In this document: positions 1-6,266 of the stretch, in pieces
Numbering within the stretch: position 1 is the stretch's first letter
Layout of the letters: every line of letters starts with the position of its first letter
NCBI GenBank assembly: GCA_022564535.1
Contig: JADFLD010000083.1
Location: 1 to 7,569, forward strand
Direction of reading: 5' to 3'
DNA length: 7,569 nt
Source: Gemmatimonadota bacterium
GTDB lineage: Bacteria; Gemmatimonadota; Gemmatimonadetes; Longimicrobiales; UBA6960
Notes under the pieces: model-generated
The model's input: the letters and a program-made list of their open reading frames with translations, nothing else
Databases searched by the model: none
Told to the model about the DNA's origin: nothing
Made by a program: the position numbers and the translations under genes

Positions 1-934
1 TGAGCTCACGCTCGTGCCTCATGATGGCGTCCATCCCGATCTCCGAGAGGAAGTCGATCGCTGCGCCCATCCCGATCGCCCCCGCGATGTTCGGCGTTCC
101 TGCCTCGAACTTGTGCGGGATCTCGGCCCATGTGCTCTCCTGGCGCCCCACCATGTGGATCATTTCGCCACCCCCCTGATAGGGTGACATCGCCTCGAAC
201 AGCTCCCGTCGGCCCCACAGAACGCCGATGCCCGTCGGCCCGCACATCTTGTGTCCGCTACACGCGTAGAAGTCCACGCCCAAGTCCTGCACGTCGACTT
301 TCGTGTGAACCGCGCCCTGCGCCCCATCCACGACGACCACCGCGCCGACGTCGTGGGCCATGGCTGCGATTTCCTTCACCGGATTGATCGTTCCGAGGGC
401 GTTCGACACGTGAGAAATCGAGACGATTTTCGTCCGCTCGGTGAGCAGCTTCGGCAAGTCGTCGAGGAGGAGACGTCCCTGGTCGTCGAGTTCTATGTAC
501 TTGAGCTTGGCATTTCTCCGCGCCGCGAGGAGCTGCCAGGGGATGATGTTGGAGTGATGCTCCAGCACCGAGATGAGGATCTCGTCACCCTCGCCCACGT
601 TGTCGAGGCCCCACGCCATCGCGATGAGGTTGATCGCCTGCGTGGTCCCGCTCGTCCAGACCACCTCGGCGGGCTCCGGTGCGTTGATCCACGACGCCAC
701 CTTCTCGCGAGCCTTCTCGTACGCGATCGTCGAGCGGCGAGAGAGCTCGTGAATGCCCCGGTGCACGTTCGCGTTGTCGCGGACGTAGTACTCGGAGAGT
801 GCCTCGAGCACGGCGTGCGGCTTCTGGGAAGTCGCGGCGCTGTCGAGGTAGACGAGTGGATTGCCGTTGACCGTTTGGTCGAGGGTCGGAAACTCGCTCC
901 GGATCTGGACCGGATCGAAGACTGCGGAGGTCAT
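1..934 (-). CDS. sufS: SufS-type cysteine desulfurase (partial, C-terminus beyond left edge)
   Basis: PLP-dependent group II cysteine desulfurase. It removes sulfur from L-cysteine, giving alanine and an enzyme persulfide that feeds the SufBCD scaffold in the cytoplasm. The ATG at 934 opens a frame that stays open for 311 codons to the window edge. Visible landmarks: SAATSQKP near residues 32-39, NVHRGIHELS at 56-65, the EHHSN block at 125-129 with His126 (the residue that stacks on PLP in the family), VVDGAQG at 201-207 with Asp203 and Gln206, and SGHKMCGPTG at 226-235 with the PLP-binding Lys229. These sit three residues after the E. coli SufS equivalents. The family is about 406 residues long, so roughly the last 95 are missing, including the loop with the catalytic persulfide cysteine; whether that cysteine is intact cannot be seen. 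The start is preceded by AGGA 9 nt upstream and lies 21 bp after the Rieske gene, as the last visible gene of the suf operon. Confidence 0.97.
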   Translation of the reverse strand, partial: MTSAVFDPVQIRSEFPTLDQTVNGNPLVYLDSAATSQKPHAVLEALSEYYVRDNANVHRGIHELSRRSTIAYEKAREKVASWINAPEPAEVVWTSGTTQAINLIAMAWGLDNVGEGDEILISVLEHHSNIIPWQLLAARRNAKLKYIELDDQGRLLLDDLPKLLTERTKIVSISHVSNALGTINPVKEIAAMAHDVGAVVVVDGAQGAVHTKVDVQDLGVDFYACSGHKMCGPTGIGVLWGRRELFEAMSPYQGGGEMIHMVGRQESTWAEIPHKFEAGTPNIAGAIGMGAAIDFLSEIGMDAIMRHEREL

Positions 935-955
935 GACGATATTGTCCTGAGGGAG

Positions 956-1267
956 CTATCCCACGTCCACGTAGATGTCGTCGCCCCGGACTTCGACCAG
1001 GAACGACCGGACCGGCATAACCGCCGGAAGCGTCTTGCGCGCTCCGCTACACGCGTCGAAGCGAGCCCCGTGATAGATGCAGACCAGTTCACCGTCCTCC
1101 AACTCACCGTCTGAGAGAGGGAGGTTTTCGTGTGAGCACTGGTCTTCCAACGCGCAGATCTTTCCGTCGACGTTGGCGAGTACGACAGGAACGCCGTCCG
1201 CCATCACGCCCTTGAGCTGGCCCTGAGGGCAATCGCTTTTCGCCGCGACCTTGATCCAATTCGCCAC
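956..1267 (-). CDS. Rieske [2Fe-2S] ferredoxin encoded in the suf operon
   Basis: Small soluble Rieske protein of 103 residues, resembling ferredoxin components of ring-hydroxylating dioxygenases and NirD-like proteins. The cluster ligands are all visible: Cys44-x-His46 and Cys63-x2-His66, separated by 16 residues, followed by HGARFD, which is typical of the second ligand loop. There is no signal peptide or membrane anchor, so it should act in the cytoplasm as a one-electron carrier. The start is GTG at 1267, with GAAGGGA just upstream; no ATG competes. It lies 13 bp after sufD and 21 bp before sufS, so it is cotranscribed. A Rieske ferredoxin next to sufD is known from actinobacterial suf operons, where automatic annotation often calls it a dioxygenase ferredoxin subunit. 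No oxygenase is nearby, so that name would mislead. An electron-donor role in cluster assembly or iron reduction is an inference. Extra cysteines at 13, 38 and 73 are not ligands of the standard motif. Confidence 0.93.
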   Translation of the reverse strand: MANWIKVAAKSDCPQGQLKGVMADGVPVVLANVDGKICALEDQCSHENLPLSDGELEDGELVCIYHGARFDACSGARKTLPAVMPVRSFLVEVRGDDIYVDVG

Positions 1268-1280
1268 CGTGTCCCTTCAC

Positions 1281-2624
1281 TCACCCCTGCTGGGCGAGCT
1301 TCTCCTCGATGACGCGCGTGACTTTCTGCACGACGCCGGCAAGCGGAAGCTTCGACAGGACCTCGCCGAGGAATCCGAGCACGACCAGGCGTTCGGCCTG
1401 GATGGGACCGAGGCCGCGGCTCATGAGGTAGAACCTCGCCTCGGCGTCCAGCGCGCCGACCGTCGCGCCGTGCGAGCACCTCACGTCGTCGGCCTCGATC
1501 TCGAGGTTCGGCAGGGAGTCGGCCCGTGCTCCCCGCGACAGGAGAAGATTGCGGTTCGTCTGGTACGCGTCGGTACGCTGTGCGTCGGGGTGGACCCGGA
1601 TGATGCCACGGAAGATCCCGCGACTGTTTCCGTCCAAGGCGCCTTTGTAGAGCAGGTTGCTGCACGTGTCCGGCTCGACATGGTCCTGACTGGTGTTGAA
1701 GTCGAAGTGTTGGTCGCCGTCGGCGAAGTAGAGCCCCAGCAACTCAGAGTTCGCACCTGGACCCAGCAGCCGAGCGTTCAGATCGACCCGGCTGACAGAC
1801 GCTCCGAGTGCGACGTTGAGTGTGTCGAGCTGCGAGTCGCGTTGGGCGAGCGTCCTCTGCATCGACTGATAGAACACGCCGCGTCCGAGACGTTGCACCG
1901 ACACGCACAGCACCCGTGACCCTGCTGCGGCGAAGACCTCGACGGCCGTCGAAGCGAACGTCTGAGCGTCGAAGTCGGGCGACAGCAGTTCATCTACATA
2001 CGAGACCTGACTGTTCGCTTCGGCGACGAGAAGAACCCGGCTGAAGTAGGCGGTGCCGGCTTCGCTGACCCAACGGGTCACGCGCACGGGCAATTCGAGC
2101 CGGACCCCCTGCGGGACGAAGAGGAAGACCCCGTCTCCCCACAACGCAGCGTTGAGGGCGGCGAACTTGCCGTCCTCGGCGGGTATGGCGACCGTGGCCA
2201 GGTGCTCACGCACCAGGTCACCGTGCAGGTCGACGGCGTCATGAAGCGACATGAGGATCACACCCTGATCGACCAACGACGCGTCGAGCTCGGTGTGCAC
2301 GACGTGGCCGTCGATGATCACCACCCGGCCTGCCGCCTCCTCATCCTCTTCCATCGTGGTGCGCAGTCGCGCGGGCCACTCAGTCGGGTCGTCTGGCGCC
2401 GTCTCCAATTCTGAGAGCCTCAGCGCGTCGAGGTCCAGCTTTTTCTTCAGGTCGGTATGGCGCCACTCCTCCAGCTTCGTGGTCGGCATGGGTGTGCGCT
2501 CGTATACGTCCCACGCGTGCTCTCTCCGCTCGCGGAGCCACCCTGGCTCGCCGAGCGCGAGTCGCTCGACGGCCGCGGCGCTGAGAGCGCCTGTGACACC
2601 CTCCTTCAGTGCGGTTTCGGTCAC
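1281..2624 (-). CDS. sufD: Fe-S cluster assembly protein SufD
   Basis: Scaffold subunit that pairs with SufB and two SufC ATPases in the SufBC2D complex assembling Fe-S clusters. The product is 447 residues, slightly longer than E. coli SufD (about 423). N-terminal landmark: EEWRHTDL at 52-59, typical of SufD. The C-terminal half is the beta-helix core shared with SufB (SufBD family, PF01458). The block CSHGATVG begins at Cys383 and includes His385, matching the E. coli Cys358/His360 site implicated in cluster formation at the SufB-SufD interface. FYLMSRG follows at 399-405, and a C-terminal helical region ends the protein. The start chosen is GTG at 2624, overlapping the sufB stop in a GTGA arrangement with GGAGG 10 nt upstream, which suggests translational coupling. 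The frame is open further upstream to 2897, but that extension lies inside sufB and reads as arginine-rich shadow sequence. Confidence 0.95.
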   Translation of the reverse strand: MTETALKEGVTGALSAAAVERLALGEPGWLRERREHAWDVYERTPMPTTKLEEWRHTDLKKKLDLDALRLSELETAPDDPTEWPARLRTTMEEDEEAAGRVVIIDGHVVHTELDASLVDQGVILMSLHDAVDLHGDLVREHLATVAIPAEDGKFAALNAALWGDGVFLFVPQGVRLELPVRVTRWVSEAGTAYFSRVLLVAEANSQVSYVDELLSPDFDAQTFASTAVEVFAAAGSRVLCVSVQRLGRGVFYQSMQRTLAQRDSQLDTLNVALGASVSRVDLNARLLGPGANSELLGLYFADGDQHFDFNTSQDHVEPDTCSNLLYKGALDGNSRGIFRGIIRVHPDAQRTDAYQTNRNLLLSRGARADSLPNLEIEADDVRCSHGATVGALDAEARFYLMSRGLGPIQAERLVVLGFLGEVLSKLPLAGVVQKVTRVIEEKLAQQG

Positions 2625-4036
2625 CCGACGGACCCCTCCATTTCCATTTCGATGAGTCTGTTCAATTCGACGGCATACTCCATCGGCAGCAACTTCGCGA
2701 TCGGCTCGATGAAGCCGCGCACGATCATCGCCATCGCTTCGTCCGCTGCGATTCCCCGGCTCTTCAGGTAAAAGAGCTGTTCCTCGCCGATCTTGGAGAC
2801 CGAAGCCTCGTGACCGACATGCGCATCGCTCTCTTCGATCTCGATGTACGGATACGTGTCCGTCCGGGACGTGGCATCGATGAGGAGCGCGTCGCACTCG
2901 ACGTTGGACCGAGCGTGGTGTGCTCCCTTGTGGACCTTGAGGAGCCCACGGTACGTGGAGCGTCCGGTGCCCTTCGAGATCGACTTGGACACGATCGAGG
3001 ACGTCGTGTAAGGGGCGACGTGAACCACCTTGCCGCCCGTGTCCTGGTGCTGCCCATCTCCCGCATAGGCGATGGAGAGGATCTCTCCGTGCGCGCCTTC
3101 ACCCATCAGGTAGCAGGACGGATACTTCATGGTCAGCTTCGACCCGAGGTTGCCGTCGAGCCATTCCATGTGACCGCCCGCTCCCACGAACGCTCTCTGG
3201 GTGACGAGGTTGTACATGTTGTTCGACCAGTTCTGGATGGTCGTGTACCGAAAGCGCGCGTTGTCTTTGACGATGATCTCGATCACACCGGAGTGGAACG
3301 ACTCCGTCGAGTAGACCGGCGCCGTACAGCCCTCGATGTAGTGGGCCTGCGCCCCTTCGTCGATGATGATGAGCGTCCGCTCGAACTGACCCATCCGCTC
3401 CTGGTTCACGCGGAAGTAGGCCTGGAGCGGCGTATCGAGCGAGACACCCTTGGGGATGTACACGAATGACCCGCCCGACCACACCGCCGAGTTCATCGCC
3501 GAGAACTTGTTGTCCGCGGTAGGGATGACCGTGGCGAAATACTCACGGAAGAGCTCCGGGTGGTTTTTCAGTCCGTCCTCGATCGAATCGAAGATGACAC
3601 CCTGCTTCTCCCACTCCTCACGCAGCGAGTGGTAGACCATCTCGGATTCGTACTGGGCTCCGACGCCCGCGAGCATCTTTCGCTCGGCCTCGGGAATTCC
3701 GAGCTTCTCGAACGTGTTCTTGATCTCGTCAGGAACGTCGTCCCACGACCGCTCCATCTTCTCTTGTGGGCGCACGTAGAAGTAGATCTCGTCGAGGACC
3801 TCCTCGAGGCTGTCGAGGTCCCCGCCCCACTTCGGCATCGGCTTGGATTCATAGACCTTGAGCGCCTTCAGGCGGAACTCGAGCATCCACTCGGGCTCGT
3901 CCTTGTGGGCTGAGATCTGCCGAACCACTTCTTCGGAGAGACCCTTCTGAGCCCGAAAGACCGGCTCGGTCTTGGCGATGAAGTCGTACTTGTACTCGTC
4001 GAGATTCAGATCTTGAATGGTTTCGTTTTCTGGCAT
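2621..4036 (-). CDS. sufB: Fe-S cluster assembly protein SufB
   Basis: Main scaffold subunit of SufBC2D, which receives sulfur from the cysteine desulfurase and holds the nascent cluster. Length is 471 residues, close to the family (E. coli about 495). Conserved blocks: [17 protein letters not shown] at 175-191, HYIEGCTAP at 232-240 with Cys237 (equivalent to the sulfur-accepting Cys254 of E. coli), [13 protein letters not shown] at 266-278, SNVECDALL at 377-385, and [17 protein letters not shown] at 408-424 with His409 and Glu410 (equivalent to E. coli His433/Glu434). By alignment the position of E. coli Cys405 is Ser390, as in the Gram-positive type SufB. The ATG at 4036 has GGAGA 7 nt upstream and lies 18 bp after the sufC stop. 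Its stop overlaps the sufD start by 4 bases. The identification is secure; only the mechanistic reading of Ser390 is uncertain. Confidence 0.98.
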   Translation of the reverse strand: MPENETIQDLNLDEYKYDFIAKTEPVFRAQKGLSEEVVRQISAHKDEPEWMLEFRLKALKVYESKPMPKWGGDLDSLEEVLDEIYFYVRPQEKMERSWDDVPDEIKNTFEKLGIPEAERKMLAGVGAQYESEMVYHSLREEWEKQGVIFDSIEDGLKNHPELFREYFATVIPTADNKFSAMNSAVWSGGSFVYIPKGVSLDTPLQAYFRVNQERMGQFERTLIIIDEGAQAHYIEGCTAPVYSTESFHSGVIEIIVKDNARFRYTTIQNWSNNMYNLVTQRAFVGAGGHMEWLDGNLGSKLTMKYPSCYLMGEGAHGEILSIAYAGDGQHQDTGGKVVHVAPYTTSSIVSKSISKGTGRSTYRGLLKVHKGAHHARSNVECDALLIDATSRTDTYPYIEIEESDAHVGHEASVSKIGEEQLFYLKSRGIAADEAMAMIVRGFIEPIAKLLPMEYAVELNRLIEMEMEGSVG

Positions 4037-4054
4037 GATAAAGTCTCCGCTTCT

Positions 4055-4855
4055 TCAGGCTTCAACGGGCGTCGTGCCGTTCGCGGACGCCTCTGAAATT
4101 TCGTAGCTCTTGTAGCCACCCGCTTCGAGCGCCAGGGCGACCTCGGGTCCACCGGACTGCACGATGTTTCCGTCGACCATGACGTGGACGAAGTCGGGCT
4201 TGATGTGGTCGAGCAGGCGCTGATAATGGGTGATGAGGAGAATCGACATCTCGGGATCTTCCTCGGTGAGCTTGTTCACCCCGCTCGCGACGATTTTGAG
4301 CGCGTCGATGTCGAGCCCTGAGTCGGTTTCGTCCAGGACGGCGAGCTTCGGCTTCAACATCGCCATCTGCAGGATTTCGTTGCGCTTCTTCTCACCGCCG
4401 CTGAAGCCGTCGTTGACGTGGCGTTCGGCGAATGAGACGTCCATCTCCAGCATCTCCATGCGCTCCGTGAGGATGTCGGAGAAATCGAAGATGTCGAGCT
4501 CCTCCCCCTCCGGCAGGTGCGCCTGCACCGCGGTGCGCAGGAAGTTGGCGATCGAAACCCCCGGGATATCCACGGGGTATTGGAAGGCGAGAAAGAGGCC
4601 AGCTAGAGAGCGCTCGTCCGGCGCGAGCTCGAGAAGGTCCTCACCGCGAAACGTTACGCTACCGTCTGTGACCTCATAGCCGGGGTGGCCTGCCAGAACC
4701 TTGGCGAGCGTGCTCTTGCCCGATCCGTTGGGGCCCATGATCGCGTGGACTTCACCTTTCCCGATTTCCAGGTTGAGGCGCTTGAGGATGGGTAAATCCT
4801 CATCGGCGACCTTGGCCGCTAGATTCTTGACCTGCAGAATGGGTGCTTCGCTCAT
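4055..4855 (-). CDS. sufC: Fe-S cluster assembly ATPase SufC
   Basis: ABC-type ATPase of the SufBC2D complex. It is soluble and not a transporter subunit; ATP binding drives the scaffold rearrangement that exposes the cluster site. The product is 266 residues (E. coli about 248). Motifs in order: Walker [10 protein letters not shown] at 41-49, Q-loop Gln92 in FQYP, signature FSGGEKKR at 151-158, Walker B plus D-loop [12 protein letters not shown] at 171-182 with catalytic Glu176, and switch His210 in LLITHYQ. The ETDSGLD form is characteristic of SufC rather than transporter ATPases. The start chosen is ATG at 4855, preceded by GAGGG; the frame can be extended to a TTG at 4903, but that has no supporting ribosome site and adds sequence atypical of the family. 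A low-complexity tail (residues about 254-266, rich in Ala, Ser and Thr) follows the conserved core. This is the first gene of the operon. Confidence 0.97.
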   Translation of the reverse strand: MSEAPILQVKNLAAKVADEDLPILKRLNLEIGKGEVHAIMGPNGSGKSTLAKVLAGHPGYEVTDGSVTFRGEDLLELAPDERSLAGLFLAFQYPVDIPGVSIANFLRTAVQAHLPEGEELDIFDFSDILTERMEMLEMDVSFAERHVNDGFSGGEKKRNEILQMAMLKPKLAVLDETDSGLDIDALKIVASGVNKLTEEDPEMSILLITHYQRLLDHIKPDFVHVMVDGNIVQSGGPEVALALEAGGYKSYEISEASANGTTPVEA

Positions 4856-4859
4856 GCGT

Positions 4860-4864
4860 CCCTC
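4860..4864 (-). promoter_or_regulatory. sufC ribosome binding site
   Basis: GAGGG lies 4 nt before the ATG at 4855 on the minus strand. It supports the 266-residue SufC start over the TTG 16 codons upstream. Confidence 0.6.
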
Positions 4865-4873
4865 AAACGGGTG

Positions 4874-4898
4874 AAGTGGAGCCGGTCGGCCGCCACTT
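4874..4898 (-). promoter_or_regulatory. inverted repeat / hairpin in the sufC leader
   Basis: Perfect 6-bp arms AAGTGG (4874-4879) and CCACTT (4893-4898) flank a 13-nt centre that contains a further complementary GCC/GGC pair (4881-4883 and 4888-4890). As RNA this would form a two-part stem ending about 10 nt upstream of the sufC Shine-Dalgarno. It could instead be a protein-binding operator. No function is shown. Confidence 0.35.
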
Positions 4899-4937
4899 AT
4901 CAAGAATGATTCTCCGTTTCATCGACCTCAGAACCGA

Positions 4938-4966
4938 AAGCTAGATGCGGAAAATGGGTGGGTCAA
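4938..4966 (-). promoter_or_regulatory. candidate suf operon promoter
   Basis: On the minus strand, TTGACC (4966-4961) and TAGCTT (4943-4938) are spaced by 17 bp. The -35 matches the sigma-70 consensus at five of six bases and the -10 at only three, so the call rests on spacing and position. It would give a leader of roughly 75 nt before sufC that contains the inverted repeat at 4874-4898. The -35 lies within the first codons of the divergent patatin frame if that starts at 4958. Confidence 0.35.
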
Positions 4967-5839
4967 GTGTGTGAAAGGGAGGGCGGAAAGCCCATTATTG
5001 CACGGAAATTCGAGGACTTGCCCTCCGTCTCCGGGTCTCCTTGGATCGTACTCGGGGGTGGTGGGGTGAAGGGGCTGGCACACGTGGGTGCCTGGCAGGC
5101 TTTGGCGGAGGCGGAAATCCGTCCGGCTGGCATCGTGGGAACCAGCATCGGCGGGCTGATCGGGGCGTTGGGCGCCTCGGCAATGGGCCACGAGGAGGGT
5201 CTTCGGCTGGCGCGTGAGCTGACGAGGTCCGATATCGCGAGAGTGAACCGTCGAGCCCTTTGGATCAACGGGATTCGTCAAGAGAGCGTATTTCGGGGTG
5301 ACGTCCTTCGCGACTATTTCGAGACGCTTCTGCCGCCGGCCGGGTGGGCGGCGCTGGAGACGCCTTTCCTGGTCAATGCCGTGGATCTGGCCGACGGATC
5401 GGTCGAGTGGTTCGGGACCGGAGCGAGACAGGACGTCTCGTTGCTCGACGCCGTGTACGCTTCCTCCGCTCTGCCCATTTTCTATCCTCCGTTCCGGTGC
5501 GGTGGTCGGGTCTTCGTCGACGGCGGGGCGATGGATTCGCTGCCCATTCAGAAAGCCGCCACGGAGGGAGCGCGGTGGATCATCGCCATCGACGTCGGTG
5601 CTGGCCTCGAGCATGATGCCGAGAAAGCTCTCGAGGAAGGCCTTCTCGGAGTTCACTCGCGAATCTTCTCGATGAACGCCTACCGTCGGCGGCAGGAAGT
5701 GTTGGCCGCGTTCGAGGGACCGCCGGTTCTGTACGTCCGTCCCCGCCTGGAGGGCTACGGCACGTTCGGATTCGAGCACGTGCAGTACTTTCTCGAGGAA
5801 GGGTATCGCGCCATGAGGGAGGCGTTGGTGGGCATCTGA
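4958..5839 (+). CDS. patatin-like phospholipase family protein
   Basis: Predicted serine acyl hydrolase of the patatin family (PF01734), similar in size to bacterial RssA-like proteins at 293 residues. The catalytic elements are complete: glycine-rich oxyanion loop GGGGVKG at 33-39, nucleophile elbow GTSIG at 61-65 with Ser63, the conserved ASSALPIFYPPF block at 168-179, and DGG at 188-190 giving the Asp188 partner of the Ser-Asp dyad. It has no signal peptide, convincing membrane helix or added domain (no cyclic-nucleotide-binding or surface-antigen domain), so it is likely cytoplasmic or peripheral. The substrate, presumably a phospholipid or other acyl ester, cannot be read from sequence. 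The start is uncertain: GTG at 4958 has only a weak GGA upstream, and GTG at 4967 is also in frame; no ATG lies between the upstream stop at 4907 and the domain. The first 28 residues precede the conserved domain. It is divergent from suf, with no obvious functional link. Confidence 0.9.
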   Translation: MGQVCEREGGKPIIARKFEDLPSVSGSPWIVLGGGGVKGLAHVGAWQALAEAEIRPAGIVGTSIGGLIGALGASAMGHEEGLRLARELTRSDIARVNRRALWINGIRQESVFRGDVLRDYFETLLPPAGWAALETPFLVNAVDLADGSVEWFGTGARQDVSLLDAVYASSALPIFYPPFRCGGRVFVDGGAMDSLPIQKAATEGARWIIAIDVGAGLEHDAEKALEEGLLGVHSRIFSMNAYRRRQEVLAAFEGPPVLYVRPRLEGYGTFGFEHVQYFLEEGYRAMREALVGI

Positions 5840-5872
5840 GCGGTAGGGGCCCGGGCGAGCGGCGCGCGAGGG

Positions 5873-5901
5873 TTGATCTCCAGATATATCCTTCGTAGAT
5901 A
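5873..5901 (+). promoter_or_regulatory. candidate promoter of padR and the permease gene
   Basis: TTGATC (5873-5878) and TAGATA (5896-5901) are 17 bp apart, in the right place to give a short leader before the padR ATG at 5931. The -10 match is weak (three of six). The box overlaps the second 15-bp repeat, so a repressor bound there would block it. Confidence 0.4.
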
Positions 5902-5911
5902 TATCCATCGT
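5882..5911 (+). repeat. two tandem 15-bp repeats, each with the palindrome GATATATC
   Basis: The unit AGATATATCC(T/A)TCGT occurs at 5882-5896 and 5897-5911, with 14 of 15 bases identical. Each copy contains the self-complementary octamer GATATATC (5883-5890 and 5898-5905). A degenerate third start, GGATAATGACGG, follows from 5912. The AT-rich stretch stands out from its GC-rich surroundings. The position over a candidate promoter just ahead of padR suggests a regulator-binding array. Confidence 0.75.
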
Positions 5912-5916
5912 GGATA
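5902..5916 (+). promoter_or_regulatory. inverted repeat TATCCA-TCG-TGGATA, probable operator
   Basis: Perfect 6-bp arms with a 3-nt centre, overlapping the end of the second tandem repeat and lying 14 bp before the padR start. PadR-family repressors commonly bind dyads in their own promoter. Binding by this PadR is inferred, not shown, and the sequence is not the ATGT/ACAT dyad of the best-studied members. Confidence 0.5.
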
Positions 5917-5921
5917 ATGAC

Positions 5922-5925
5922 GGAG
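5922..5925 (+). promoter_or_regulatory. padR ribosome binding site
   Basis: GGAG lies 5 nt before the ATG at 5931. This favours that start over the in-frame GTG at 5910, which sits inside the repeats and inverted repeat. Confidence 0.65.
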
Positions 5926-5930
5926 CTCAC

Positions 5931-6266
5931 ATGCCTGGTCCCAAAGCGGTTCGCCCTGCGGTTTTTCACATCCTCCTCGCTCTTTCCCGGAGGAGCCTCC
6001 ATGGTCTCGGGATCGCGAAGGCGGTCGATGAGACCACGGACGGCGCCTTCGTCCTCGGGCCGGGCACGCTTTATCGGTCGCTCAAGGAAATGGCGCACGA
6101 CGGTCTGATTGCCGGGGCCGAGGCACCGGCCGGCGGCTCCGACCCCAGGCGCCGCTTCTACGACATCACGGACAGGGGGCGAGAAGTGGTCCATGTCGAG
6201 GCGGCGCGGATGGCACGAATCGTGGAGATCGCTCGCCAAAACCAGGTGCTGAAGGAGACCCCGTGA
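5931..6266 (+). CDS. PadR family transcriptional regulator
   Basis: Small winged-helix DNA-binding protein of 111 residues, the minimal PadR form. Features: helix VFHILLALS near 11-19, followed by LHGLGIAKAV at 23-32, in which HG(L/Y)-I is the usual PadR pattern; the recognition helix block GPGTLYRSLKEMAHDGLI at 43-60; and the wing RRRFYDITDRGREVV at 73-87. A short C-terminal helix (about 88-106) probably mediates dimerisation. There is no large effector domain, so any ligand would bind at the dimer interface. The start is ATG at 5931 on the basis of GGAG 5 nt upstream; an in-frame GTG at 5910 would add seven residues. The stop overlaps the next gene's GTG by 4 bases, so regulator and permease are one transcript. 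By family precedent it most likely represses its own operon through the dyads at 5882-5916; this target is inference. Confidence 0.93.
   Translation: MPGPKAVRPAVFHILLALSRRSLHGLGIAKAVDETTDGAFVLGPGTLYRSLKEMAHDGLIAGAEAPAGGSDPRRRFYDITDRGREVVHVEAARMARIVEIARQNQVLKETP

Noticed and set aside
251..1114. 287-codon plus-strand open frame antisense to sufS and the Rieske gene
   Set aside because: It is the mirror of real coding sequence with high GC; the product is rich in Arg, Val and Asp with no recognisable domain, and the opposite strand encodes clear SufS and Rieske motifs.
2625..2897. N-terminal extension of sufD to 2897 (538 residues)
   Set aside because: The extra 91 residues lie within sufB in another frame and are Arg-rich; GTG at 2624 with GGAGG upstream and a GTGA overlap is the better start.
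2609..3469. 286-codon plus-strand open frame antisense to sufB
   Set aside because: Same reason: high-GC shadow of sufB with no motif and no ribosome site.
4899..4910. ATCA-AGAA-TGAT dyad resembling half a Fur-type site
   Set aside because: Four-base arms only; it does not match the 7-1-7 Fur pattern.
4907..4921. TGA-N9-TCA dyad resembling the RirA iron-responsive box
   Set aside because: Only six defined bases, RirA is an alphaproteobacterial regulator, and a chance match within about 100 bp is not rare; no supporting context.
5841..5872. GC-rich palindromic stretch (GCCCGGGC) after the patatin gene as a terminator
   Set aside because: No extended stem and no following T run, so an intrinsic terminator is not supported.
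4928..5908. 326-codon minus-strand open frame antisense to the patatin gene
   Set aside because: The plus strand carries a complete patatin catalytic set across this span; the antisense product has low-complexity Arg/Pro/Ser composition and no domain.
5882..5911. Tandem repeats as a CRISPR array
   Set aside because: The two units abut with no spacers and are only 15 bp long; no cas genes are nearby.
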